Below, piece by piece: positions 1-7,783 of a DNA stretch of 27,655 bases; position 1 is the stretch's first letter, and each line of letters opens with the position of its first letter. A model generated the notes under the pieces. It did no database searches. It was not told the origin of the DNA and saw only the letters and a program-made list of their open reading frames with translations. The position numbers and the translations under genes were made by a program. The stretch spans positions 1-27,655 of IMG/VR virus record IMGVR_UViG_3300037104_000677, one strand, 5' to 3'. This stretch comes from a virus.

Positions 1-402
1 TATGAGTTTTCCGATAAACACGTATATGTGGGATTAACATACAATATTGATGTTAGAGAAAAAAGTAGAAATAGAAGTAAAACCGATGCTGTTGTTTTAT
101 ATAAAAATAAATCTGGATTACTTCCAATTAGGAAACAATTAACTGATTATATTCAAGTAGATATTGCAATTAAATTAGAGAATGAGTATTTGCAAAAATA
201 TATTATTGATGGGTGGATTTCATTAAATAGAAGAAAAACGGGCGGAATTGGAAGTAGTTCTCCCGTATGGAATTTTAATCGTGTGAAAAAAATTACGTCA
301 AAATATGTAAATTTAAAATCTTTTATAAATAATGATTTTGAATTATATGAAATAGCCAAAAGAAGTGGATGGATATATTCTTTATTTCCAAATGAAATTT
401 AG
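1..402 (+). CDS. GIY-YIG endonuclease, C-terminal part (5' end outside window)
   Basis: The frame is open from base 1 to a TAG stop at 400-402, so the gene begins upstream of the window. The GTG at 28 lies inside the conserved motif and is not the start. The first visible residues include HVYVGLT followed by NIDVREK, which fits the second half of a GIY-YIG nuclease motif: the Y-V-G equivalent of YIG, then the downstream arginine. The GIY half would lie upstream. The rest is basic and shows no second recognisable domain. GIY-YIG proteins in phages are usually homing endonucleases that cleave intron-less or intron-containing alleles, so this is probably a selfish insertion at the edge of the structural cassette. 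A pseudogene cannot be excluded because the N-terminus is not visible. Confidence 0.6.
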   Translation, partial: YEFSDKHVYVGLTYNIDVREKSRNRSKTDAVVLYKNKSGLLPIRKQLTDYIQVDIAIKLENEYLQKYIIDGWISLNRRKTGGIGSSSPVWNFNRVKKITSKYVNLKSFINNDFELYEIAKRSGWIYSLFPNEI

Positions 403-413
403 ACAACTATCGA

Positions 414-422
414 GTATTTATA
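414..422 (+). promoter_or_regulatory. GTATTTATA motif, candidate phage promoter element
   Basis: GTATTTATA lies in the 39-base gap before the gene at 442. The same GTATTTAT core occurs in six other intergenic gaps of this window, each upstream of a gene or RNA unit on the + strand. The sequence is the reverse complement of the T4 late box TATAAATA, so it is not simply that element. Its role as a late-type promoter is inferred from its repeated placement. Confidence 0.4.
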
Positions 423-441
423 GTAAATAAATTAATTTATT

Positions 442-636
442 ATGAAAGATAAGGTAAAAAAAGCACTTGATGATTTTGTCAATCCGACTGAGACTGAAGA
501 AGAATTAGTAGAAAAAACAAAAAATGACAACGTAAAAAAGATTGTTCTTGATGAAAGAGACGGTCTCATTGTCGAACGCATTGATAAGGTATTTGTAACT
601 AAAGAGGGAAAACAGCTTCTTCGTGAAATATATTAA
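442..636 (+). CDS. small charged protein, possible head-core component
   Basis: This is a 64-residue, highly charged protein starting MKDKVKKALDD and ending LLREIY. It has no membrane segment and no recognised domain. It is the first gene after a GTATTTATA motif and lies 6 bases before a probable head-interior gene. T4 has small charged prohead-core proteins (gp67, gp68) in the comparable part of its head cassette, so a similar role is possible, but that rests on position and charge only. The stop is TAA, followed at once by further in-frame-rich AT sequence and the next ATG. Confidence 0.55.
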   Translation: MKDKVKKALDDFVNPTETEEELVEKTKNDNVKKIVLDERDGLIVERIDKVFVTKEGKQLLREIY

Positions 637-642
637 TAATAT

Positions 643-1443
643 ATGACAATGAAAAATGAAAAGAAAGATAATCTTTTAGCGGAACATCTAAGAAAGATTA
701 AATATCGTGTTGGTTATAAAATCAACGAAACTCCTAAATATCGTCCACTGGTAAATGATAATGAGGAATTTGATGCTGTTCCAGATAGTATATATGCTAC
801 GAAGGACGGTCAACCAGTTCCTACAAGTCAGGGATTAACCAATGAAGCTGGTAATCAAGAAGATGCTCCTAAACCAGAAGGACAAGAACCTCCTGCGCCT
901 TCGAATGATCAACCACAAAATACTGATGCTCCACAGGCAGGTGCTCCAGTAGATGCTCCTGTACCAGCATTTGATAAAACTGGTGGAGATAGTCAATTGC
1001 CACCACCCCCAGAAGGTGATGCACCTATTAATCCAATGGGTGATGATATGAATGCTCCTGACCCGTCACAAGAAGTAAATAGAATGCAAAACGATATTAT
1101 TAAACATAATATTGAAGCCATGAAAAGCATTCATGACCAATTAGAAAGTCTTAATGCAACTGTTCAGGAATTAAATGCACAATCAAAAATTTTAAGTGCC
1201 AATGTTGAAGAAGTTCGTGAACCTACAAATACTGAGAAACTTATGAGCAAGAAAAACGTAAGTTATCCTTATTATTTTAATTTAAATGATTTCTGGAATG
1301 GCAATTGGTTTACTGAACAGAGAGAAAAAGAGCATGAAAAAGGCATTAATGAATTACCAGATGGTACATTTGTTGCTGATTTCGATGATTTACCACAAAA
1401 ATCTAAAATTGACGTACAAAATAGTTTTAATGAAATAAATTAA
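643..1443 (+). CDS. proline-rich protein with capsid-targeting-like N-terminus
   Basis: The protein has 266 residues. Residues 1-30 are a basic helix-prone segment ending YKINE-TPKY, giving an I-N-E site at 27-29. T4 prohead protease gp21 cuts after (L/I)-x-E, and three downstream genes have an equivalent site at residues 21-27. Residues about 60-145 are rich in Pro, Ala, Gly, Asp and Gln and are probably disordered. Residues about 145-190 (NRMQNDIIKHNIEAMKSIHD onward) look like a coiled coil. The C-terminus is acidic and aromatic. An ATG two codons downstream (649) is an alternative start. I infer a head-interior or scaffold-associated protein and recognise no named family. Confidence 0.6.
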   Translation: MTMKNEKKDNLLAEHLRKIKYRVGYKINETPKYRPLVNDNEEFDAVPDSIYATKDGQPVPTSQGLTNEAGNQEDAPKPEGQEPPAPSNDQPQNTDAPQAGAPVDAPVPAFDKTGGDSQLPPPPEGDAPINPMGDDMNAPDPSQEVNRMQNDIIKHNIEAMKSIHDQLESLNATVQELNAQSKILSANVEEVREPTNTEKLMSKKNVSYPYYFNLNDFWNGNWFTEQREKEHEKGINELPDGTFVADFDDLPQKSKIDVQNSFNEIN

Positions 1444-1444
1444 T

Positions 1445-2095
1445 ATGATTAAAAATGATAAAAGAAAACTATTTGAAGTTTTTGAAAAAGTGAACAAAAT
1501 CAACCTCAAAGAATGGTATGATGATGAATATTATAGTAAAGCACCAAAACAACCGCATGGTATGGGTGATTTTAATGCTATTGATTGGGTAGTACTACAC
1601 GAACAGTTGGTATTAAATACAAAAATGATTAAGGCAGGTAATAAAAGTACAGAAAAAGATTTGGCAGCTACTGTTAATGATTTAACTGATGATGATGGTA
1701 TGTTAAGTTTAGAAGAATTACAACAACTTGAAAATTTTGGTTTAGTTAATATTAACGGTATGTTTTCAGGTCTTAATAGTCAATTCCCAATAATTGAAAA
1801 TAAAAAATATTTTGATTTTAATACGTTCAAAACAAAAGCTGCTGAAATCTGGAATAAAGAAGCACCAGTTCAACAAAGAAGTAATGATTCTGAAGCACCA
1901 TATTTAAGAGGTAATGAACCAATGTCAGAAAGCGATATTAATGCTGTGGATTGGGATGATAAATATACAAATGAAAATTTAGTTAGTTTTTTAAAAAAAT
2001 GGTTTGGAGCATTAAGATATTATGCTGATGATCATAAAGCTGTGATTATAGCAAAAGCGTTGGAAGATGAATTTCCAATATTGAAAAATGGATAA
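1445..2095 (+). CDS. unknown protein with capsid-targeting-like N-terminus
   Basis: The gene encodes 216 residues, starts 1 base after the previous stop, and its own TAA overlaps the next ATG (TAATG), so the genes are translationally coupled. Residues 6-24 (KRKLFEVFEKVNKINLKEW) match the N-termini of the next two genes and end in L-K-E at 21-23, a possible prohead protease site. Two related short segments recur in the body: FNAIDWVVLHEQL near residue 40 and INAVDWDDKY near residue 165. The middle is rich in acidic residues (DLTDDDGMLSLEEL). No enzymatic motif is visible. A packaged internal protein is the best inference from the shared N-terminus. Confidence 0.6.
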   Translation: MIKNDKRKLFEVFEKVNKINLKEWYDDEYYSKAPKQPHGMGDFNAIDWVVLHEQLVLNTKMIKAGNKSTEKDLAATVNDLTDDDGMLSLEELQQLENFGLVNINGMFSGLNSQFPIIENKKYFDFNTFKTKAAEIWNKEAPVQQRSNDSEAPYLRGNEPMSESDINAVDWDDKYTNENLVSFLKKWFGALRYYADDHKAVIIAKALEDEFPILKNG

Positions 2096-2541
2096 TGAAA
2101 GTTTTTAATTCATACGGCACTCCAGAACGTCTCTTTGAAATGATGAAGAGAGTTAATAAACTCAATGAAGAAATTCTTCCAACAGAGAAAAAAAATGAGA
2201 TTATTAAAGAATTTATTGAGTTTCTTAAAGAAAAACTTGGTTTTGGTGATGATATGCCAAAAATCACAATATCATATGATGAAAAAGAAGCACCAAGCAT
2301 GAAGTCATTTGGTAAATACACACCAGAAACCAATGAATTAAGAGTAGTTGCTGTAAATAGAAACTTGGCAGACGTGTTAAGAACGTTGGCACATGAGCTA
2401 ATACATCATATGCAGCGTTTAAAAGGAGTATTAGGTCAGAACTCTAATGATACTGGCAGCGAGCACGAAAATGAAGCAAATGCTCTTGCAGGCGTATACA
2501 TGAGGGAATTCGGAGCTAAAAATCCAATAATTTTTGAATAA
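2095..2541 (+). CDS. HExxH zinc metalloprotease with capsid-targeting-like N-terminus
   Basis: The protein has 148 residues. H100-E-L-I-H104 is a classical zincin motif in a helix (LRTLAHELIHHMQ), followed by GSEHENEANALAG at 121-133, where E123 or E127 could be the third zinc ligand as in gluzincins. The domain from about residue 55 resembles small SprT/ImmA-like phage peptidases. Residues 10-27 (PERLFEMMKRVNKLNEEI) share the N-terminal pattern of the neighbours and end in L-N-E at 23-25. I therefore infer a protease made with a removable capsid-targeting leader and packaged in the head. The substrate is unknown. It could act on core proteins during maturation or on host targets after injection. 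The start is fixed by the TAATG overlap with the preceding gene. Confidence 0.7.
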   Translation: MKVFNSYGTPERLFEMMKRVNKLNEEILPTEKKNEIIKEFIEFLKEKLGFGDDMPKITISYDEKEAPSMKSFGKYTPETNELRVVAVNRNLADVLRTLAHELIHHMQRLKGVLGQNSNDTGSEHENEANALAGVYMREFGAKNPIIFE

Positions 2542-2552
2542 TAATTAAAAAC

Positions 2553-4712
2553 ATGAAAATATATAAACCAATAGGTAGTAAAGAGAGATTTGCTGAAATA
2601 TTTCAGGGAGTTAATAAAGTTAAATTAAATGAAGGTTTTGGACAGAATTATAATCCACAAGCTGTTCTTGAAATGGCATATGAAGGATTAAAAAACGGTA
2701 CGCTTAATATTGTGCATAGTAATTCACAAGGAGAGGGTGAACAAAGTTTTATTGAACTGGTTTGCAAAGACAAACAAGGTAATAATATAACTTTTACATT
2801 TAAAACCTTATCAAGTGCTGGCGATCAGGAAGGTGTTTATAATGTTGATAAAACTATAATGACAAATTTTTCATTTGATGATCAAACTGGTGAAGATAGT
2901 GTTGAAATGGATGAAAATGCATTAAAACAATTCAATGCACAACATGCTAATGATTTATTTGACGCAGTTAAAGAATATATTGACGTTGAAGAAACCGAAC
3001 CAGCAATAGATGAGATATATGAAGATGCAATCAGAAAAATTGATTCAAGTCCATTTGGTAAAAATAGTTTTGATAAATTGCAAACAGGTAAAGCATATGC
3101 TGACGAAAAACCAGTTAATCCTGCAATAAGGGTAAAATCTCCTGAGTTAGATAAATTTGTAAACGAAGACGATCTTAATAAGGAAGTATCTTTTGAAGGT
3201 AATAATACCACTACGAAAGTGCTTAATACAGTATCACAAGAATTAAAAGAAAAAATTATTTTAGATGCTGCAACAGTTGTGAACAGGGGATTGGAGAAAC
3301 AGGGTCTTAGCAGATATGATATGCCTAAAGAAGCATATAATAAATTAATTAAACATGTTGGTTTGGCAATATTTGAAGATTATTCTGCAAAGGTTAATGA
3401 GAATTTAAACGAAGAAGAAGCAAAAATAGCTGGTGATTATCCAGACCCAATGGGTAAGAAATTCAAACCAAAAGAACATTATCCAAAGAAAAAGAGAAAA
3501 CCACAAACCAGTGTTAAATTAAGTGAAACCGAAGAAGAAAATAATTATGAAGAAACATCTGATTCAAATACTCCAATAGATAAAAGAGCAAAAAAAACTG
3601 CACAATCTGATATACATAAAGAATTTAATCGTACAGTACCATATGATACAAAATTTAATGCTGGCATAGATGAAAAAGCTGAAGAACCATTAACTGGCGA
3701 TGATAATGTTACAGACACTGAATTTATGAATAAAGAGCGTCAGGGATTACAAGGTGGTGAAAAGGATGTGCCTTCAGATACAACTAATGATATTAACCCA
3801 GAAACAGAAATGGGTACTGAAAAAGATGTTAAAGCAGGTACTGGTGAAGATCAAATATCACATCAACCAATGGATAATGAACCAGCAGGTGATGAAATTG
3901 AAAAAATTGCACAGGATAAGGAAGAAGCTGGCGAAATGATAGCAGGTGGCAAAGGTGAAGGTAAATCACCGTTAGAATTCACATCAGATCAAATATTGAA
4001 AGGTATGAGAGTTGAAATGGAACATACTGATGACCCAATGGTTTCATTGGAAATTGCGCTTGATCATTTAACTGAAGACCCTGAATATTATGGTGATGAA
4101 GAAGAAAATCCACAACTTATGGCACAGGCAAATGCTGCTGCAGACGCAAATGAACCAGAAAACGCAGAAGACGATAAAGAAAAGACAGATATGTTACTTG
4201 GTTTTAAACCGCATAATGTTGGGGATGAAATTGAAACAGATGAAGATGTAGATACTGATGATAACATTAAATGGGGTAAAGAAATGTTAAGATTTCATAA
4301 AGATTATAACAACAATAAAACTCCTGAAAAACCAGAAGATGCATTAAGTGCGGAATCTGAAACTCCTGTAGAAGAAAAACCTAAAGAAGTTGCAGAAGAA
4401 GCAGGTTTTGAAGAATATACAGGCAATATTGGTGATAGATATGCTGATGAAGATGGCAATGAATTTGTTGTTCATGATAAAGTAAAAGGTGGTGTAACAT
4501 TAAAAACTCAAAGTGGTGAAATAGAAGTTGCAACAAGTGATTTAAAATTTTATAAAAAATTAAATGAAGGCGAAACTATAAAGAAAATAATTACTGAAGA
4601 ACAAATTAAAACAGCAAAAAGAACCTTAAGCAATAGTAAAGTTCCAACCGGTATGACAAAAAAAGAAGCTGTACAGATTTTAATGAATAATAATCTAAAG
4701 AAGATACTATAA
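2553..4712 (+). CDS. large acidic head-interior/scaffold-like protein with multiple LxE sites
   Basis: The protein has 719 residues and is strongly acidic. Residues 9-27 (SKERFAEIFQGVNKVKLNE) carry the shared N-terminal segment and end in L-N-E followed by G28, a textbook (L/I)-x-E site for a T4 gp21-type prohead protease. Further L-N-E sites occur at 285-287 and 670-672, the last again followed by G. Residues about 300-345 contain a basic patch (KKKRKP), and residues about 345-640 are a long low-complexity Glu/Asp/Lys region. Residues about 630-665 (GNIGDRYADEDGNEFVVHDK onward) look like a small beta domain. The composition fits a core or scaffold polyprotein, or an internal protein cut on maturation. 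Transcription ends in a strong hairpin just downstream. The precise role is inferred. Confidence 0.6.
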   Translation: MKIYKPIGSKERFAEIFQGVNKVKLNEGFGQNYNPQAVLEMAYEGLKNGTLNIVHSNSQGEGEQSFIELVCKDKQGNNITFTFKTLSSAGDQEGVYNVDKTIMTNFSFDDQTGEDSVEMDENALKQFNAQHANDLFDAVKEYIDVEETEPAIDEIYEDAIRKIDSSPFGKNSFDKLQTGKAYADEKPVNPAIRVKSPELDKFVNEDDLNKEVSFEGNNTTTKVLNTVSQELKEKIILDAATVVNRGLEKQGLSRYDMPKEAYNKLIKHVGLAIFEDYSAKVNENLNEEEAKIAGDYPDPMGKKFKPKEHYPKKKRKPQTSVKLSETEEENNYEETSDSNTPIDKRAKKTAQSDIHKEFNRTVPYDTKFNAGIDEKAEEPLTGDDNVTDTEFMNKERQGLQGGEKDVPSDTTNDINPETEMGTEKDVKAGTGEDQISHQPMDNEPAGDEIEKIAQDKEEAGEMIAGGKGEGKSPLEFTSDQILKGMRVEMEHTDDPMVSLEIALDHLTEDPEYYGDEEENPQLMAQANAAADANEPENAEDDKEKTDMLLGFKPHNVGDEIETDEDVDTDDNIKWGKEMLRFHKDYNNNKTPEKPEDALSAESETPVEEKPKEVAEEAGFEEYTGNIGDRYADEDGNEFVVHDKVKGGVTLKTQSGEIEVATSDLKFYKKLNEGETIKKIITEEQIKTAKRTLSNSKVPTGMTKKEAVQILMNNNLKKIL

Positions 4713-4733
4713 TAATTGCAACTTTTCAATAAT

Positions 4734-4761
4734 AAAAAGACTACTAAGTGTAGTCTTTTTT
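4734..4761 (+). terminator. intrinsic terminator after the head cassette
   Basis: AAAAAGACTAC (4734-4744) pairs perfectly with GTAGTCTTTTT (4750-4760) around a 5-base loop, and the T run serves as both stem and tail. It lies 22 bases after the stop at 4712. Confidence 0.85.
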
Positions 4762-4770
4762 GTTTATGCG

Positions 4771-4779
4771 GTATTTATA
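4771..4779 (+). promoter_or_regulatory. GTATTTATA motif, candidate phage promoter element
   Basis: GTATTTATA sits between the terminator and the ATG at 4792. This is the expected place for a new promoter, and it is a second exact copy of the nine-base form at 414-422. Confidence 0.45.
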
Positions 4780-4791
4780 TAGAAAAAGAAC

Positions 4792-6348
4792 ATGTCAATC
4801 TTTAGATCATACTTCTTAAAAAATAATACGCTGATAAGTAGCAACCTTACCAACAATTCGCAAAATCCTGTAACTGAAGTGTCATATGGTACATCAGAGA
4901 AAGAATTAAGCAGATTTATTTTTGATGTTGATTTAAAAGATTTAAAAGACAGAATTACACAAGGTTTGTTAGTTCCCAATAGTGGAATGACGCATATTTT
5001 ACATATGACCAATACGATTAGATATTCACCAGACCGTCTTGGTAAAAAATCATATCTACCAAATATTAATAGAGCAAGTAGTTTTGACCTTCAATTATTT
5101 AATGTCAATCAGAATTGGGATGAAGGTAGCGGATATGAATTTGATTATGGTAAAAATTTATTTCAATTTAGCTTGCCCAATCAACCACCAAATTCATATT
5201 ATGTAAGAAATGGGGTTATTTTATCTGGCACTACTGGTACTACTGGCAGTACAATAACTGGTGTTACAATAATATATAATACTTCAGAATCATTAGATTT
5301 CGCATCAAATGTAGGAATATCTAACTGGCTTCAAGCAAGTGGAAATACTAATTGGACTAAAGCTGGCGCATACATTAGTGGTGTAACTCAAATAATAGGC
5401 AGCGAACATTTTGAAAAGGGTGATGAAAATATTGATGTTGATGTTACTGATTATATAAATCAAAGACTATTCGGTACTGGTTATACTGGTACAACAGGAT
5501 TTACTGGTAGTTCTTTTGGTATTGGTATTAAATTTCCAGACAGTTTTGAAGCACTTGACCCTGTATTAAGACAAGCTGTTGCATTTTTTGCAAAGCATAC
5601 TAATACTTATTACGAACCATATATTGAAACAACAATTGATGATAAAATAGTTGATGATAGAAATTATTTTTATTTGGACAAAAATAACGATTTATTTTTA
5701 TATTTAAATGTCGGTAATGGCAATGTTTCATATACAGCAACTGTAAATAAAGTTGAAATTTTTGATCAGGATGATAATTTAGTTTCAGGATTTACTGGCA
5801 ATTCAATTGTTAATATAAGCAAAGGCGTATATAAAGTAACTTCAAATCTTTCTTCAGTACTATATTCAGATGCTGTTTTATTCAAAGATAAATGGTCATT
5901 AACAATTAATGGCAGAAATATTGAATATGAAGGTGAGTTTTATCTTATATCACCGCATAAATATTATGCATTTAATAATTCTAACCAAATTAATTTTGAA
6001 AATTACTTCTTTTATTTCTGGGGAATTGGTGAAAAAGAGAACATTAGAGCAGGTGTAACAAAAAAAATTAAATTAACCATCAAAGAACTCTATGCAAATC
6101 AAAATAATTTCTTACCTTTGGATATTGAATATCGCTTATTTACAACAGTAGGAAAAAAATATGAACTTGATTTAATACCATTTACTTCAGTGAACAGAAC
6201 AAATACGGGATACGAGTTCAATCTTGACACTTCATGGCTGATTCCACAGGATTATTTCTTGCAACTTAGAATGAAAAATGGTGATTATTATGAAAATAAA
6301 CAAACACTTTCATTCACTGTTGTTTCTGATGGCAATATAAAATCATAA
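4792..6348 (+). CDS. phage structural protein with DNRLRE-like and Gly-Thr-rich segments
   Basis: This 518-residue protein begins MSIFRSYFLKNNTLISS. Residues about 90-220 contain W/G-spaced elements (QNWDEGSGYEFDYG, GNTNWTKAGAYISG, DVDVTDYINQRL) like the beta-sandwich DNRLRE/disaggregatase-related fold seen in surface and fibre proteins. Two short TG-rich collagen-like runs occur near residues 144-155 and 233-242. The C-terminal half (from about 290) looks like beta-rich Ig-like domains. I see no signal peptide or catalytic motif. It is a single-gene unit between a terminator and a new promoter region. A tail, neck or head-decoration role is likely; the exact virion position is unknown. Confidence 0.55.
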   Translation: MSIFRSYFLKNNTLISSNLTNNSQNPVTEVSYGTSEKELSRFIFDVDLKDLKDRITQGLLVPNSGMTHILHMTNTIRYSPDRLGKKSYLPNINRASSFDLQLFNVNQNWDEGSGYEFDYGKNLFQFSLPNQPPNSYYVRNGVILSGTTGTTGSTITGVTIIYNTSESLDFASNVGISNWLQASGNTNWTKAGAYISGVTQIIGSEHFEKGDENIDVDVTDYINQRLFGTGYTGTTGFTGSSFGIGIKFPDSFEALDPVLRQAVAFFAKHTNTYYEPYIETTIDDKIVDDRNYFYLDKNNDLFLYLNVGNGNVSYTATVNKVEIFDQDDNLVSGFTGNSIVNISKGVYKVTSNLSSVLYSDAVLFKDKWSLTINGRNIEYEGEFYLISPHKYYAFNNSNQINFENYFFYFWGIGEKENIRAGVTKKIKLTIKELYANQNNFLPLDIEYRLFTTVGKKYELDLIPFTSVNRTNTGYEFNLDTSWLIPQDYFLQLRMKNGDYYENKQTLSFTVVSDGNIKS

Positions 6349-6404
6349 ATTTTTATTAAAATAGTAAATTTTTTTATTTTTATTTAATCTAAATAAAAAA
6401 AGTC

Positions 6405-6435
6405 TTGTATTTATGAGAAATGAAGGCTATATTTG
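6405..6435 (+). promoter_or_regulatory. host-type (Bacteroidetes) promoter for the replication cluster
   Basis: TTG (6405-6407), 20 bases, then TATATTTG (6428-6435) match the Bacteroidetes primary-sigma pattern TTG/TAnnTTTG. The -33 end overlaps a GTATTTAT copy at 6407-6414. The predicted start lies about 45 bases before the ssDNA-binding protein ATG at 6486. Confidence 0.6.
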
Positions 6436-6485
6436 TAGCATAATTTTTATAATTGAAAAATAACTTTACTGTAAATTAAATTAAA

Positions 6486-7715
6486 ATGGAAAACCAAAAT
6501 GAAACGACAAACCCACAAGGTGGTAATTTGTCAGATTTGAAAAAAATGTACGCTCACTATCAAAGTGAACAAAGACAAGCAAGACGTAAAACAAGTGAGG
6601 AAATCTTAGCGAAATATTTCGTTCCTCGTAAAAACAAAGAGATTTTTAGAATCCTCCCTCCAAAACCGAACAAGAAACACATTGAAGAAGCATTCTTTCA
6701 TGTTGTGATTACTAATGCTTCGGGTGGAAAGAAAAAACACGGAACTGTCATCTATTGTCCTGCACATAATGACGCAAAAGTTCCAAGGCTCGACAAAAAT
6801 GGTCAGCCATTATTAGACACTAATGGTCAAAAGATCATGACTCCACCTCCATGTCCTTTATGTGATAAAGCAAAAAAAATGCTTATACAGCAAAATCCCT
6901 CATTAAAAGGTAGAAAAAAAGAAACTTTGAATGCAAGTGAATTAATAATTTACGAAAAAAACAAAGCAATTTTTACTGAAGCTAATAAATGGGACGCTAA
7001 GAAATTCTACATTGTTCGTGGAATTGATAAAGGTACGGAAAAAGATGGTGTTAAATTCTGGAGATTTAAACACAATTTCAAAAGTCAAGGTACTCTTGAT
7101 AAATTACTTCCTATATTACAAGAGTATACAGACATGTATCAAGTTGATTTTGCAGACCCAAAATTTGGAACTGATTTAAGCATTACAACGAATGATAGTG
7201 AATTCAATGGACATGTTTACAAGCAGATATCTGCAATTAATTTCCGTGGTAAATCATTATTAAGTAATGATTCAGTTGTTATGCAATCATGGCTTGAGGA
7301 TAATACTACATGGAGAGATGTTTTTCTTCCAAAGAAAGCACCGAACATTACATCTTTTGAATTTCTTGAAATGGTTGTAAGTGGTACTAATCCTTATTGG
7401 GATGATACTGATTCAAACAACAAGCATTGGGTATTCCCGGGTCGTCCTGATTTGGAAGAAGCTGCAAATACTCGTACACGTAATAATGATGCTGATGAAG
7501 ATGCAGCATTTGAACAGGCATCTGATTTAATTGATGACGAATATCCACGTGTTACTGTTAGTAATATGACTGCTGACAAAGTTGGTACATATGAAGATAA
7601 TGCAGTGAATGTAGGAAATCAAGTGTTAAGTAATGCATCTGCAGCACCTGAAACAAATGTAACTGAACAAGGAGAAAATGTCCCTGATAAGAATTATGAC
7701 GACCTCCCCTTCTAA
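6486..7715 (+). CDS. ssb: gp32-like single-stranded DNA-binding protein
   Basis: The protein has 409 residues. It coats ssDNA during replication and recombination and recruits partners through its acidic tail. A zinc-site candidate is C91-P-A-H94 with C123-P-L-C126, comparable to the His/Cys zinc subdomain of T4 gp32; the spacing and ligand order differ from T4, so this is homology by pattern. The N-terminal segment is basic (about residues 15-50), as for cooperative gp32 proteins. After about residue 320 the chain is acidic and low-complexity and ends D-D-L-P-F, the typical SSB interaction tip. It is longer than T4 gp32 (301 residues). UvsX and RNase H follow, which is consistent with the role. 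Confidence 0.85.
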   Translation: MENQNETTNPQGGNLSDLKKMYAHYQSEQRQARRKTSEEILAKYFVPRKNKEIFRILPPKPNKKHIEEAFFHVVITNASGGKKKHGTVIYCPAHNDAKVPRLDKNGQPLLDTNGQKIMTPPPCPLCDKAKKMLIQQNPSLKGRKKETLNASELIIYEKNKAIFTEANKWDAKKFYIVRGIDKGTEKDGVKFWRFKHNFKSQGTLDKLLPILQEYTDMYQVDFADPKFGTDLSITTNDSEFNGHVYKQISAINFRGKSLLSNDSVVMQSWLEDNTTWRDVFLPKKAPNITSFEFLEMVVSGTNPYWDDTDSNNKHWVFPGRPDLEEAANTRTRNNDADEDAAFEQASDLIDDEYPRVTVSNMTADKVGTYEDNAVNVGNQVLSNASAAPETNVTEQGENVPDKNYDDLPF

Positions 7716-7730
7716 AAATTAAAAATCCGT

Positions 7731-7763
7731 AAAGGGGAAATGTAAAAGTTTCCCCTTTATTAT
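7731..7763 (+). terminator. hairpin between ssb and uvsX, partial terminator
   Basis: AAAGGGGAAA (7731-7740) pairs perfectly with TTTCCCCTTT (7749-7758) around TGTAAAAG. The following sequence (ATTATAT) is a weak T tract. It would allow high ssDNA-binding protein output with reduced read-through into uvsX. Confidence 0.65.
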
Positions 7764-7783
7764 ATCATTAAACAATTTAAACT

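Noticed and set aside
3754-3939. Alternative-frame ORF inside the acidic head protein, and similar short ORFs on both strands
   Set aside because: These are shadows of longer, well-supported genes and have no independent start signals or domain features.
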